Shown: positions 26,211 through 37,684 of the stretch, in pieces | Position numbering within the stretch: the stretch's first letter is position 1 | Layout: each line of letters begins with the position of its first letter | Program-made: the position numbers and the translations under genes | Origin: Methanobacterium sp. SMA-27 | GTDB lineage: Archaea; Methanobacteriota; Methanobacteria; Methanobacteriales; Methanobacteriaceae | Reading direction: 5' to 3' | DNA length: 64,000 nt | Assembly: GCF_000744455.1 (NCBI RefSeq) | Contig: NZ_JQLY01000001.1 | Span: forward strand, 2,262,501 to 2,326,500 | Notes under the pieces: generated by a model | The model's database searches: none | What the model saw: the letters and a program-made list of their open reading frames with translations, nothing else | What the model was told of the DNA's origin: nothing

Positions 26211-27113
26211 ATGAGTTCTATTGAAACTATACTCGCCATAATTTTAATGATATTAGTGGGTTACATTTCCAAGAGAATTGGTCTTCTCAAATATGAGGAT
26301 TCAATTACACTCAACAAAATAGTTGTTAACATTGCCATTCCTTCACTTATATTTTTGGCAATGTACACTGCAGATCTTTCCAATATAAAAGTTTTAATTC
26401 CAATTACACTGATATGCATTGTAACAGGGAGTCTTTCCGGTTTACTGGTTTATTTATTTTCAGTTTCAAGAGGATACTCAAAAAAGACGAAATGGACATT
26501 GGTAGGTACTTCAACTCTTTTCAATTCAGGTTTTCTTGGATATCCTGTTGTTCTTGGGATTTTTGGTGCAAGTGGGTTGGTAAGAGCTGTTTTCTATGAT
26601 ATGGGTTCTACTATACTCTTTCTTTGTCTTGGAATTTTTTTTATTATTATATTTGAAGGTAAATATACCTCAATCATCAGAAGAACATTTCTATTCCCCC
26701 CAATTTGGGGCATTATTCTTGGAATAATTGCAAACTTTTTGCATTTGAATATTGGATTACTACCTCTAAATGTACTGAAATATCTCAGCGGAGCTGCAAT
26801 TCCAATTATAATGGTATCTCTTGGACTTTCATTAGAAGTTGGGGGATTGAAAAATTATTTAGGTGCTGCTTCATTTGTTTCATTTATTAGACTGGCAGTA
26901 TCTCCTATAATTGCAATTTCAATAATTTATATTTTGGGGTTAACAGGTCTTGAGAGTACGGTAACAATAATTGAGGCAGGAATGCCCTCTGCAATGTTAA
27001 GTCTTGTTCTTGCTGCAAGTTATGATCTTGATATTAAAGCAGCAGCAGCTTGTATATTCCTAAGCACTGTTCTAAGTATGATTTCATTACCAATATTGAT
27101 TTATTTATTGTAA
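26211..27113 (+). CDS. AEC-family (auxin efflux carrier type) membrane transporter
   Basis: A protein of about 300 residues with roughly ten hydrophobic segments in two halves. The first half carries the KIGLLKYEDSI-like KRIGLLKYEDS and NIAIPSLIFLAMY motifs, and a second NIPLP-like region lies in the C-terminal half (EAGMPSAMLSLVLA). These are hallmarks of the AEC/BART superfamily, which transports organic anions in prokaryotes. The substrate is unknown. ATG 26211 is preferred over TTG 26199; neither has a clear ribosome site, so the mRNA may be leaderless. No regulator or enzyme is adjacent. Confidence 0.85.
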   Translation: MSSIETILAIILMILVGYISKRIGLLKYEDSITLNKIVVNIAIPSLIFLAMYTADLSNIKVLIPITLICIVTGSLSGLLVYLFSVSRGYSKKTKWTLVGTSTLFNSGFLGYPVVLGIFGASGLVRAVFYDMGSTILFLCLGIFFIIIFEGKYTSIIRRTFLFPPIWGIILGIIANFLHLNIGLLPLNVLKYLSGAAIPIIMVSLGLSLEVGGLKNYLGAASFVSFIRLAVSPIIAISIIYILGLTGLESTVTIIEAGMPSAMLSLVLAASYDLDIKAAAACIFLSTVLSMISLPILIYLL

Positions 27114-27441
27114 ATTACCAATATACCCTTGTAAAATTATGGTAATTATTTAACAGGATATTTGTTTCATAACTACAAATTCTCAGAAATAAAAAATATC
27201 AATTATCTTTACTAACCCTTGGAATCAATTTAAACTTGCAAATTTTAGTTATAAATTTTATTTAAGGGAAATTTAATATTTTAAAATGAATATGCTTTAC
27301 ATATTATTTAGTACATATTTTACTTTACATTTAACGAATTGAAAATATTAAAAATCTTTAATAAGTACTTAAAATAGTGAATTAAAGGTTTATATTTAAT
27401 TTTTTTGAAAATGGATAAGTTCATTTTAATATGGATATATT

Positions 27442-27541
27442 ATGATAATTAGTGTTCTTAACAGCAGTACGTACAAGTAATTAGTTTGTTAAAAAATTTG
27501 TAAAAGAAAATAATGATATTGATGATATACAGATAGAATAA
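27442..27541 (+). pseudogene. Possible remnant of an NADPH-FMN reductase-like gene start
   Basis: The bases read MIISVLNSST in one frame and, after a shift and stops, VKKFVKENNDIDDIQIE in another. Placed end to end this resembles the first 35 residues of NADPH-dependent FMN reductases (a strand, a glycine/serine loop, a helix). The remainder of such a gene is absent. The match is short, so the call is weak. Confidence 0.25.
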
Positions 27542-27557
27542 TGACTTAAAAATATTC

Positions 27558-27606
27558 TATTATATATACTTTGTATAAAAAAATAAATAGAAAACTTTAT
27601 TTATTA
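27558..27606 (+). promoter_or_regulatory. Candidate hdrA promoter
   Basis: Two TATA-like elements are visible: TTATATATAC near 27560 and GAAAACTTTATTTA near 27590. The second has a purine-rich BRE-like part and would start transcription about 40 bases before the ribosome site. Which one is used cannot be told by eye. Confidence 0.35.
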
Positions 27607-27671
27607 AGTTGATAGACCCTACACATTAAGGATAAGAAATCTATCATAGATTTATGGAATAGGTGATCTAA

Positions 27672-29646
<1,975 letters not shown>

Positions 29647-29648
<2 letters not shown>

Positions 29649-29677
29649 GGGTTATACCCTTTCCTTAATTTTTTTTT
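29647..29677 (+). terminator. Hairpin plus T-run after hdrA
   Basis: AAGGGT (29647-29652), a TAT loop and ACCCTT (29656-29661) form a perfect stem directly at the hdrA stop, followed by a run of nine T. This is consistent with strong termination of a highly expressed gene. Confidence 0.65.
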
Positions 29678-29831
29678 AAATTTGAATTTCATTTACTATT
29701 CTAATTTTACTGTGCCATTTAATTTGAAATAATTTTTTTAGAAATATTTGTTTAAATTTAATTTTCACAATAAATTATCCAAAAAAAATTATACATTAAC
29801 TCACCATTTAATAATATAAGAGGGTGAAAAT

Positions 29832-30515
29832 TTGTATCAAGAAATTGGAGAAAAACTTAAGGAAATATTAAAACTTGATCTGGACCCAGTTGCTATAAAG
29901 TGGTCCGTAAGAGTACCTAAAAATATCCCAAAGGAAGAAGGCAAATCAAGATTTTGTACCAAACTGGATAAAGCAGCAAAAGGGGAAATTTTTTATTCAA
30001 CAGTTAAAGAAGAAGACTGTATGGGTGGTATGAGATATTCTGGCATGAAGGATAGGAAAGAATTACCAACAAATATGCAAAGTGGGGCATTTTTAGTGCC
30101 TGCTGGGGTTTACAAAAGTATACCTGCTGTTCAACGCTCTTGGAAAAACAACATGGCGATTGAATCTGGAATATTTAGCGCAGTGATATTTTCACCCCTA
30201 TCCAAAGCTGATTTTGAACCAGATATTATATTTTTGGTTTGTAACGCGGAACAGGCCATGATGATACTCCACGCAAACGCCTATGATTCAGGATCCCATG
30301 GTTTAGGTGGAGATTCCGGACCTATATGTAGCTCAATGGCTGCAGTGCCATATTTAACTGGAGAAGTAACGTATGGCTTTGGTGACATAGGATCCCGAAG
30401 AAATATGACTTTGAAACCCGAAGATGTAATGGTAACAATTCCTGCAGGAGATCTTGAAAGGATAATTTCTAATCTCATTGAAATGAAGAAAAAAACATTT
30501 TTCAGGGAGAGTTAA
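29832..30515 (+). CDS. DUF169-family protein
   Basis: A 227-residue protein of the DUF169 family, common in methanogens and anaerobic bacteria and of unknown function. It starts with a helix (MYQEIGEKLKEILKLDLDPVAIKW), then has cysteines in RFCTKLDKAAKGE and EEDCMGGMRYSGM. A conserved stretch is PDIIFLVCNAEQAMMILHA, followed by GGDSGPICSSMAAVPY. Four or five cysteines suggest a metal or cluster but are not in a classic motif. TTG at 29832 is the start, from GAGGGTGA. It stands alone between hdrA and glyA. Confidence 0.85.
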   Translation: MYQEIGEKLKEILKLDLDPVAIKWSVRVPKNIPKEEGKSRFCTKLDKAAKGEIFYSTVKEEDCMGGMRYSGMKDRKELPTNMQSGAFLVPAGVYKSIPAVQRSWKNNMAIESGIFSAVIFSPLSKADFEPDIIFLVCNAEQAMMILHANAYDSGSHGLGGDSGPICSSMAAVPYLTGEVTYGFGDIGSRRNMTLKPEDVMVTIPAGDLERIISNLIEMKKKTFFRES

Positions 30516-30676
30516 TAATCTCCAAAATCCCAATATAAATACCAGAATAAGCAGGTTAATTTTTATAATTTTGTATAGCTATGCTGCTTTTTTTTTGAAA
30601 GTATTTATATTGATTCATTTTATACAATAGATCAATACACCCTAAAACTAATAAATGTTTATCTGGAGGATATTTA

Positions 30677-31945
30677 ATGTTTAAAAACGAAGAATACGCT
30701 CTAAAAATTAAAGAAATTACAAAAGAGCACCATAATTGGATGGAAAATAGTATAAATCTTATTGCAAGTGAAAATATTACAAGCACCAGTGTCAGGGAGG
30801 CTTTAGCTTCAGATCTATCTCATAGATATGCGGAAGGTCTTTCTGGTTGTAGACTCTACGAAGGCTGCAAGTATGTTGACGAGATAGAAGATATAACTGT
30901 GAAACTTTCAAAAAAGATTTTTAAAGCAGAACATGCTAATGTTCAGCCAATATCAGGCGTTGTAGCAAATATGGCATCCTTCTTTGCTCTCGCAAAACAC
31001 GGCGACTCTATGATGGCTCTTGAGGTTCCCGTGGGTGGACATATAAGCCATGCAAATGTCAGCGCTGCAGGAATACGAGGATTAAAAATAGCCCCCCATC
31101 CTTTTGATGAAACAAAAATGAATATCGATGCGGATGCTATGAAAAAGGATATAATCGAGAAAAAGCCAAAAATAGTACTCTTAGGCGGCAGTTTATTTCT
31201 GTTCCCACATCCAGTAGAAGACGCTAGGGAAGCAGCAGATGAAGTGGGCGCAAAGGTAATGTACGATGGTGCACATGTTCTTGGTTTAATAGCAGGAGGA
31301 TATTTCCAGGACCCTCTTAGGGAAGGTGCAGATCTTCTTGTTGGAAGTACACATAAAACTTTTCCAGGACCACAAGGAGGTATAATCCTCTGTAAGGAAG
31401 ATATTGCGCACAAAATAGATGATGCAGTCTTCCCCGGAGTTGTAAGTAACCATCACCTCCATCATCTTGCAGCACTAGGAATAGCTACATCAGAAATGCT
31501 CGAATTTGGTAGTGCTTATGCCAAACAAATAATCAAAAATGCACAGGCACTTGCACAGGAACTATACTCTCTTGGATTTAATGTACTTTGTGAAGATCAA
31601 GGATTCACTGAGTCTCATCAGCTAGCAATGGATGTATCAAATGTTGGAAGAGCAGCTAAACTTGCAAAGGACCTTGAATCAAACAACATAATTCTCAACA
31701 AGAATCTATTCCCATGGGACGATGTAAACCGCTCAGATGATCCATCTGGTATCCGTATTGGAACACAAGAAATAACCAGACGTGGATTAAAAGAGAAAAA
31801 CATGTCAGAAGTGGCAGAATTCATTAAAAGAGTTGCAATTGATGGTGAAAATGTTAAACAAGAAGTTACAGAATTTATAAAACAACATAATAAAGTGCAT
31901 TATGCATTCAAAGAAGATGAAGCATACAATTATGTTGACTTCTAA
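30677..31945 (+). CDS. glyA: Serine hydroxymethyltransferase
   Basis: This 422-residue PLP enzyme converts serine and a pterin to glycine and the methylene-pterin; in methanogens the pterin is tetrahydromethanopterin. Motifs are [46 protein letters not shown] and the PLP Lys in [13 protein letters not shown] (about residue 227). The C-terminal half is shorter than in bacterial GlyA, as expected for archaea. CTGGAGGAT precedes the ATG. It is followed by the flavoprotein-ferredoxin gene after 45 bp, so they may be cotranscribed. Confidence 0.95.
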   Translation: MFKNEEYALKIKEITKEHHNWMENSINLIASENITSTSVREALASDLSHRYAEGLSGCRLYEGCKYVDEIEDITVKLSKKIFKAEHANVQPISGVVANMASFFALAKHGDSMMALEVPVGGHISHANVSAAGIRGLKIAPHPFDETKMNIDADAMKKDIIEKKPKIVLLGGSLFLFPHPVEDAREAADEVGAKVMYDGAHVLGLIAGGYFQDPLREGADLLVGSTHKTFPGPQGGIILCKEDIAHKIDDAVFPGVVSNHHLHHLAALGIATSEMLEFGSAYAKQIIKNAQALAQELYSLGFNVLCEDQGFTESHQLAMDVSNVGRAAKLAKDLESNNIILNKNLFPWDDVNRSDDPSGIRIGTQEITRRGLKEKNMSEVAEFIKRVAIDGENVKQEVTEFIKQHNKVHYAFKEDEAYNYVDF

Positions 31946-31990
31946 TAAAATTTAACATCCTTTTTTTTATAGACCTATAGGAGAAGTAAT

Positions 31991-32680
31991 ATGAGAATTG
32001 CTTGGGGAATTACAGGAGCAGGACATCTACTAAAAGAAAGTGTAAACATATTGGTTGGACTTTCAAAGACGCATGAAGTTACAATACTACTTTCAGGTGC
32101 GGGTGAAGAAGTTCTTAAAATGTATGGCCTTTTTGAAACAGTTAAAAAGTTAACTGGGGGTAAATATAGGGAACTTGTACTTGAAGCTGATCAACAAGCT
32201 AGTTTCCCAATGACCGGGCGATTTTCTTTAGGGACATACGATATCCTGGTTGTTTCTCCTACAACTTCCAATACCATTGGGAAAATTGTTAATGGTATAG
32301 CAGATACCCTAATTACTAATGCAGTTGCGCAATCAGGTAAAGGAATGGTTAAAACCTACATTATCCCCGTTGATATGGAATCTGGTGACCTTCAAACCGT
32401 TTTACCATCAAAACTAGAACTTGACACATGCCAAGATTGTGAAATATGTGAAGCAGCTGCAGCCTGCCCAAGTAATGCAATTACCCCCGGTGTGGAAATA
32501 AACCTCTTGAAATGTGAGGGCTGCGGTGCTTGTCAAGTTGCCTGTTCATTTGGAGCTGTAACCGGAGGTAAACTCATCACCATACATATGAGGGATATTG
32601 ACATCCAAAACACTGCAAAATTAAGTGAAATTGAAGGAATAAATGTATTGAATCACCCATCAGATTTGAATATCATTTAA
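31991..32680 (+). CDS. Flavoprotein-ferredoxin, dihydromethanopterin reductase-like (DmrX/AfpA family)
   Basis: A 229-residue protein with an N-terminal flavoprotein fold of the PpcDC/UbiX type ([38 protein letters not shown]) and a C-terminal pair of [4Fe-4S] motifs ([15 protein letters not shown] and [15 protein letters not shown]). This layout matches archaeal FMN proteins annotated as archaeoflavoprotein or dihydromethanopterin reductase (acceptor). It probably passes electrons from ferredoxin through its clusters to FMN and a pterin or other acceptor. Its position after glyA, a pterin-dependent enzyme, supports a link to one-carbon metabolism; this is inference. The ribosome site is ATAGGAG. 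Confidence 0.8.
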   Translation: MRIAWGITGAGHLLKESVNILVGLSKTHEVTILLSGAGEEVLKMYGLFETVKKLTGGKYRELVLEADQQASFPMTGRFSLGTYDILVVSPTTSNTIGKIVNGIADTLITNAVAQSGKGMVKTYIIPVDMESGDLQTVLPSKLELDTCQDCEICEAAAACPSNAITPGVEINLLKCEGCGACQVACSFGAVTGGKLITIHMRDIDIQNTAKLSEIEGINVLNHPSDLNII

Positions 32681-32859
32681 TTTTAAGCTTCTTTTTTTGG
32701 AATACTACAATTTTGCTTATTATCTCCGGTTTATTTCACATTTAAATCTTAATCATGCTCTTATTGAAAATATAAAATTACTAATGGATCTTCATACATA
32801 AAATAGATTGGAAATCCTAATATCCAATTTTTTAATACATTCAATAAAGGAGTGATTAT

Positions 32860-33249
32860 ATGTCAAACGGTAAAAGAATAGATTTTCTTGTGGATGAACT
32901 CCAAAATGATGATTGGATTGTTCGAGAAGATGCTGCAGAACTTCTTGCAGAAATTGGAGATCCTGAAGCTGTTGAACCACTCATAAAATCATTGTATGAT
33001 GATGATTGGCATGTTAAGGAAGCTGCTGCCCTTTCACTGGCAATTTTCGCAGATTCTCGGGCTGTTGACCCGTTAATTCATCTCATGAAAGATGAAAAGG
33101 CAAGTGTGCGTTATGCAGCAGCTTTAGGATTAGCATCTATAGCAGACCAAAGAGCATTAAAAGTTCTTGAAAAAGCTGTTGAAGATGATAATCCCATAGT
33201 GAGAAAGGTGGCAAAGCTAGGAATTGACGCAATTGAAAAGAAAGAATAA
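32860..33249 (+). CDS. HEAT-repeat protein (PBS-lyase-type repeats)
   Basis: A 129-residue protein made of about four HEAT-type repeats of about 31 residues ([56 protein letters not shown] and [17 protein letters not shown]). Such proteins are binding scaffolds. The related phycobilin-lyase name is historical and no pigment chemistry is expected in a methanogen. A strong AAAGGAGTGAT site precedes the ATG. It is monocistronic. Confidence 0.88.
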   Translation: MSNGKRIDFLVDELQNDDWIVREDAAELLAEIGDPEAVEPLIKSLYDDDWHVKEAAALSLAIFADSRAVDPLIHLMKDEKASVRYAAALGLASIADQRALKVLEKAVEDDNPIVRKVAKLGIDAIEKKE

Positions 33250-33291
33250 GTAAATTTTTTTTGTAATTAATTCAATTATAAAAATCAATGG

Positions 33292-33615
33292 TTAGTATTT
33301 AACACTGTAACTAATGTACATAAATAAAATACCTAGAAGTGCCCATACAACGGAGTTCAAAGTTGATATGCCTAATTGTGAGAATTCAATTCCTACAATC
33401 CCTGCTATGAATAAAAATATTCCTGCAGCATAAAGCACAATCTTTCTAACCCTCGTGCCATAGCCAATTGCTAGAAACACTGCTCCAAGAACTGCCCATA
33501 CTACCGAAGTAAAGAGTGTAAAACCTAACTGAGGTAAAATAATTCCCAGAATCCCAGATACAAGTAGGAATAGGCCTGCAATGTAGAGTACTATCTTAGT
33601 TGTTTGTTTTTTCAT
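33292..33615 (-). CDS. Small four-helix membrane protein with internal duplication
   Basis: This 107-residue protein has two similar halves. One is KIVLYIAGLFLLVSGILGI with LPQLGFTLFTSVVWAVLGA; the other is KIVLYAAGIFLFIAGIVGI with FSQLGISTLNSVVWALLGI. Each half is two membrane helices. The basic TRVRKI link between the halves suggests an even-helix topology with ends inside. The family is not recognised and it carries no charged catalytic residues. It is separated from the HEAT gene by a convergent gap. Confidence 0.75.
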   Translation of the reverse strand: MKKQTTKIVLYIAGLFLLVSGILGIILPQLGFTLFTSVVWAVLGAVFLAIGYGTRVRKIVLYAAGIFLFIAGIVGIEFSQLGISTLNSVVWALLGILFMYISYSVKY

Positions 33616-33717
33616 AAAATTCCTCTTACTTCAATGTATTTATATTTTCTTGTTTAATAATTAAAAATAAATTATTTTGGGTTGTTATATCCCAAAATAC
33701 TCAATTTATATGATATA

Positions 33718-34566
33718 TTAAGAACTTTGGAGCGTCATTATGGTAATTTCAGGCGGACAATTTATTCGTATCCAAAAAACATTGGTTCCAAGACCTCTGT
33801 TAGTATACTGAATCATATCTCCAACTTTATATTCTCCCAACGGATATTTTTTGAATTGAGAACCTTTGAATGGTGTTCCAAATCCTGGAATAATCATTTG
33901 GCCGCCATGAGAATGTCCTGAAAGTTGTACACAAAATCTTCCTGTTGCTGAACTTTCATCAGCAAAATCTGGTTCGTGTGCTAGTAAAATTGCAGGGCCT
34001 GATTTTGGAAGTTTTTTTAGCACTGCATTTAAATCATGCTTTTCCAGGGTGATGCTGTCTACTCCAGCTATGTGAAGCATGGCATCTCCACGTTTTATGG
34101 TGTAAACATCATTTTCAAGTTCTATGATCTTACTTTCATCCATTACCCTACGAATATCTTCGGCACCAATCCAGTGGTCATGATTTCCAAGCACAGCCAC
34201 AGTTGCATCTTTTGGTTTAAGATTTTTGAGAAATCTTAACATGTCAAGAACCGCCTCATTCACCACATATGAAACAGAATCCCCCGTTATAGCAACAATA
34301 TCAGGTTTCTGTTTATTTACAAGATTTACTACACCTTCAATACGTTTGGCAGATATCCACTGTCCCAAATGTATGTCACTAATATGTACTATACGGTACC
34401 CATTAAAAATAGGGTCAAGATCGGGTATTGTTACATTTAAGGGTACAATTTCAAAGTCCCTTGCATCAAATTCATGTATTCCAAGTACATCCCTGAAACC
34501 AGACATAGCAATCTGCATTTTTTGACGTAACATCAGGACTCTGAGGTTAGAATGAGTTTCTTTCAT
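33718..34566 (-). CDS. Metallophosphoesterase (YkuE/LpxH-like)
   Basis: This 282-residue calcineurin-like phosphoesterase carries all the metal motifs: RIVHISDIHLGQ, ITGDSV, VLGNHDHW, LLAHEPDF and LSGHSHGGQ. The start at 34566 is the first ATG. The family hydrolyses phosphodiesters or pyrophosphates, sometimes on lipids (YkuE type). No signal peptide is seen, though a basic stretch (RVLMLRQKMQIAMSG) could sit at the membrane. It follows a small acidic protein and a DUF192 gene on the same strand, which suggests a three-gene operon. Confidence 0.88.
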   Translation of the reverse strand: MKETHSNLRVLMLRQKMQIAMSGFRDVLGIHEFDARDFEIVPLNVTIPDLDPIFNGYRIVHISDIHLGQWISAKRIEGVVNLVNKQKPDIVAITGDSVSYVVNEAVLDMLRFLKNLKPKDATVAVLGNHDHWIGAEDIRRVMDESKIIELENDVYTIKRGDAMLHIAGVDSITLEKHDLNAVLKKLPKSGPAILLAHEPDFADESSATGRFCVQLSGHSHGGQMIIPGFGTPFKGSQFKKYPLGEYKVGDMIQYTNRGLGTNVFWIRINCPPEITIMTLQSS

Positions 34567-34648
34567 AGTTTTTTCATTTAAATATTGTAAAATGATTAAA
34601 TTTCTATTGATTATGAATTTTAAATATAAATTAGAATTTTTATGTTAT

Positions 34649-34939
34649 TTAAATGATCTCTAAGTCTTCATCCTCTAGAAGGCTAGTTAAATAAACTGTC
34701 ATTTCTATCTCTTCACGTGCAATGAAATCTTCGATCCGTAATTGGGCATCAGCACTCCCCAATGGGAAATATTTCTCTTCGAAATGGGTTGTAATAAACA
34801 TATCTCCATTTTTTAACTCAACATTACCTTCAACATTACCTCGAAGCTTTTCCTGATCTTCTGGGTCTATCCCAGTAACCTTATAGATAATATAATAATC
34901 GTTAGAATCTGAACCATAATCAAATATTTCCACTTTCAT
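34649..34939 (-). CDS. Conserved small acidic protein, possibly DUF5750
   Basis: A 96-residue acidic protein starting MKVEIFDYGSDSNDYYIIYKV and ending YLTSLLEDEDLEII. It is probably alpha/beta, without cysteines or membrane segments. I recall similar short proteins in Methanobacteriales (DUF5750) but am not sure. A TTGGAGGTCC site precedes the ATG. It lies between the DUF192 gene (57 bp) and the metallophosphoesterase (82 bp) on the same strand. Confidence 0.65.
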   Translation of the reverse strand: MKVEIFDYGSDSNDYYIIYKVTGIDPEDQEKLRGNVEGNVELKNGDMFITTHFEEKYFPLGSADAQLRIEDFIAREEIEMTVYLTSLLEDEDLEII

Positions 34940-34995
34940 AACTGGACCTCCAACATTCTATATTAATATTTGTTGATGCGATCTCTTGTATTTTT

Positions 34996-35367
34996 TTATA
35001 TACAATCGCTTGTGAAATCCAGTTCATCGCCAATATCAAGGTCAAATTTGTTAATTGTACCTTTTTCCATTTCAATAACGTATCTCGCAGGTACGATCGG
35101 CGTGTAGGTCTTCCAAGGTTCAATTGATATCATATCAACCACTTTTTTGTTAGAATCAGTAAATAATATATCAAGTGGGAATCTCATGAAAAACATATGA
35201 ATGGCAGAACCCCGCCTGCTCCTGGTGTTTGGTAGTTTAAGTATAAGACCCCTTTCAAGATCTCGCCTGAACATTAATCCCATGAACCTTGACATAAAGC
35301 TGTTAGCAATATCAAATTTGCCCAAATTAGTTCCCTTACTTTTATTTACTAAAACAACGTATTTCAT
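34996..35367 (-). CDS. DUF192-family protein
   Basis: A 123-residue DUF192 protein with the family pattern [58 protein letters not shown] and IGDELDFT. The family is widespread and often exported, but here no signal peptide is seen from the chosen start. ATG 35367 is preferred because GGGTG lies at the right distance; a frame from 35451 would add a poorly supported leader. The function is unknown. It is the first gene of the group ending with the metallophosphoesterase. Confidence 0.85.
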   Translation of the reverse strand: MKYVVLVNKSKGTNLGKFDIANSFMSRFMGLMFRRDLERGLILKLPNTRSRRGSAIHMFFMRFPLDILFTDSNKKVVDMISIEPWKTYTPIVPARYVIEMEKGTINKFDLDIGDELDFTSDCI

Positions 35368-36217
35368 ATCTTTGCACCCATATTTTATCGTGTTTATATT
35401 ATGGTTTAATAATAATGGAATATTTAGTTTTGTAGATTTTACAGATTCCAATGAAATTTTTTGGTTTTGAGGATATCATAAATATTAAAATTTCTTGGAT
35501 ATTACAAGATTCTCATCAAATTTATTCTATAATATAATGTAACGGACCATTGATAATTCATTAACCTTTATAGTTAATTTAATTTTTACATGACCCTTCT
35601 ATATAAATTCATGATGGCCATTTCAATTACTCATTATAATAACATTATAATGTATATGTTTTAATCCCATTGTTTTTATTATCACAAAACGTTTGGTATT
35701 CTCCCTATCAAATGAATGTTCAACCAAAAAGGGAAGATGGTTTAAAAAACCCTGCAAGATACCTAAAATCTTGGGGTTATCACTACATCTATATGCCACA
35801 AATAGATTTAAACAAACTAGCAGAAAGAATATATCAAGAGGTCAAACTATAAAAAAATTGTGGATGTTTTAATTCCTTCATCTTTTTATTAAATTATAAC
35901 CTGATTTATCTCATTTCATGAATCAATGGTAACAGTAATTCATAAATAATTCATAGAATTTTATAAAAATTTCCAAAATTTTGATATACATAAACAAATT
36001 TGTTGGTTTGTTACTCTTCACTAGCTAAAAAAATAGTTAAGCATGGGATCATTTTTTATATCAGTTATTTCAAATGCCATACAGTAACACTATCTTAAAG
36101 TATATGTTAATTATTGTTGTTGTTACCCCAATAAAAAGTAAATATAATTATTTTATTAACATATCTCTAAGGAGATAGTTTTAACTCACTAATTAATATT
36201 AATATGGGAGGCCATTT
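35368..36217. other. Long intergenic region before metK
   Basis: About 850 bp between divergent genes. Apart from a short orphan frame near 35.7-35.85 kb it is AT-rich and without recognisable features. The GGGAGG ribosome site of metK is at the right end. Confidence 0.5.
35712..35852 (+). CDS. Possible orphan small protein or gene remnant
   Basis: From ATG 35712 the frame gives 46 residues (MNVQPKREDGLKNPARYLKS, WGYHYIYMPQIDLNKL, ending YQEVKL). The aromatic and charged composition looks protein-like and unlike the surrounding AT-rich DNA, but there is no ribosome site. The frame extends back to 35670 (TTG). I do not recognise it. It could be the 3' remnant of a lost gene. Confidence 0.3.
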   Translation: MNVQPKREDGLKNPARYLKSWGYHYIYMPQIDLNKLAERIYQEVKL

Positions 36218-37423
36218 ATGAGGAACATCATTGTAAAAGAGCTTATTCAAAAACCTATTGAAGAGCAAGAAGTAGAGATAGTAGAAAGAAAGGGTATAGG
36301 TCACCCTGACAGTATAAGTGATGGGATAGCAGAATCTGTAAGTAGAGCATTATGCCATGCTTACCTGGAAAATTTCGGTGGAATTCTGCATCATAACACA
36401 GACGAAGTCCAGATAACTGCAGGAGAATCTGATCCACATTTCGGTGGTGGGGAGATTATCAAACCTATAGACATACTTCTAACAGGCCGTGGAGTCTCAG
36501 AATTTGAAGGTAAAAAAGTAGGTATTGACAGAATTGCAATAATGGCTGCTAAGGAATATTTAAAAGAAAATATTATTAACTTAGACGTTGAAAGTACAGC
36601 AGTTGTAGAATGTAAGATTGGTCATGGTTCAGGAGACCTTGTTGATGTTTTCAAAAGGGATGGAATGCCTTCATCGAATGACACATCATTTGGTGTAGGA
36701 TTCGCACCATTTTCAGAAACAGAAAAAATAGTTCTAGCAACAGAAGAACTGTTAAACTCTAGAAGCTTTAAAAAGAAATACCCTCAGGTTGGAGAGGATA
36801 TAAAGGTTATGGGGCTGCGTGAAGATAATAAAATAGTTTTAACAACCGCAGTAGCAATGGTTTCAAAATATGTCGATGGAAGAGACACATACCTAAATGT
36901 TAAGGACGAACTAACAGACATAATAACAGATCTTGCTCTGAAACAAACAGACAGGGAAGTTGAGACCTTCATAAATACTGGTGATGATAATTCCTGCGAG
37001 TCAGAAAAGGGTTATTACTTAACTGTAACTGGTACCTCAGCAGAAATGGGTGATGATGGCTCTGTTGGAAGAGGTAACAGGGCAAATGGGCTTATAACTC
37101 CTAACAGACCAATGTCTATGGAAGCAACATCAGGTAAAAATCCAATAAACCATGTCGGTAAAATTTACAATCTCTTATCAAATAAAATGGCAGAGGATAT
37201 AACAAGAGAAATAGAAGGAATCCAACAGATCCATATTATGATCTTAAGTCAGATTGGAAAACCTGTTGATCATCCTAAAGCTGCAAGCGCACAGATAATT
37301 GTTAACGATGGTTACAACATCGAATCTGTAAACAAGGATGTTGAAGGAATAATGGACAGCTGGCTTGAAAACATTGGAAAAATCACGGAAATGATGGTTG
37401 AAGGTAAAATTAGAACATTCTAA
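36218..37423 (+). CDS. metK: S-adenosylmethionine synthetase, archaeal type
   Basis: This 401-residue enzyme makes AdoMet from methionine and ATP. It shows the archaeal MAT signatures [14 protein letters not shown], a [16 protein letters not shown] stretch, the [11 protein letters not shown] loop, [21 protein letters not shown] and [16 protein letters not shown]. The archaeal family is very divergent from bacterial MetK. The GGGAGG ribosome site precedes ATG 36218. It is monocistronic and is followed by ileS after 260 bp. Confidence 0.97.
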   Translation: MRNIIVKELIQKPIEEQEVEIVERKGIGHPDSISDGIAESVSRALCHAYLENFGGILHHNTDEVQITAGESDPHFGGGEIIKPIDILLTGRGVSEFEGKKVGIDRIAIMAAKEYLKENIINLDVESTAVVECKIGHGSGDLVDVFKRDGMPSSNDTSFGVGFAPFSETEKIVLATEELLNSRSFKKKYPQVGEDIKVMGLREDNKIVLTTAVAMVSKYVDGRDTYLNVKDELTDIITDLALKQTDREVETFINTGDDNSCESEKGYYLTVTGTSAEMGDDGSVGRGNRANGLITPNRPMSMEATSGKNPINHVGKIYNLLSNKMAEDITREIEGIQQIHIMILSQIGKPVDHPKAASAQIIVNDGYNIESVNKDVEGIMDSWLENIGKITEMMVEGKIRTF

Positions 37424-37684
37424 TTCTATCAAGAGTAAGAATCTCATTAAAATAGAAATCTTCCCTATTTTTTATTCTTATGGGAGATATGTAGAGTTTT
37501 AACGATCCTTACCACGATTAACTTTATTATTTTCTTTTATTTCAATTTTGAATTATTTCATAATGAGTTTTCAAATTATTTTTATAGAAATTCCATCCTT
37601 AAATGTAATTAAACTATTTTATATACCTAAAACAAACTTTAGATCAATTCACCATAACTGAAAATCATAAAGGAGAGAATCATT

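Larger units (their letters stand above)
27114..27671. other. Long AT-rich region upstream of hdrA
   Basis: About 560 bp. It holds the hdrA promoter and, at 27442-27541, a short decayed coding scrap (listed separately). No intact gene is seen. Confidence 0.5.

Noticed and set aside
30943..31413. A 156-codon open frame on the minus strand inside glyA
   Set aside because: Antisense shadow of the conserved serine hydroxymethyltransferase; composition is not protein-like and there is no start signal.
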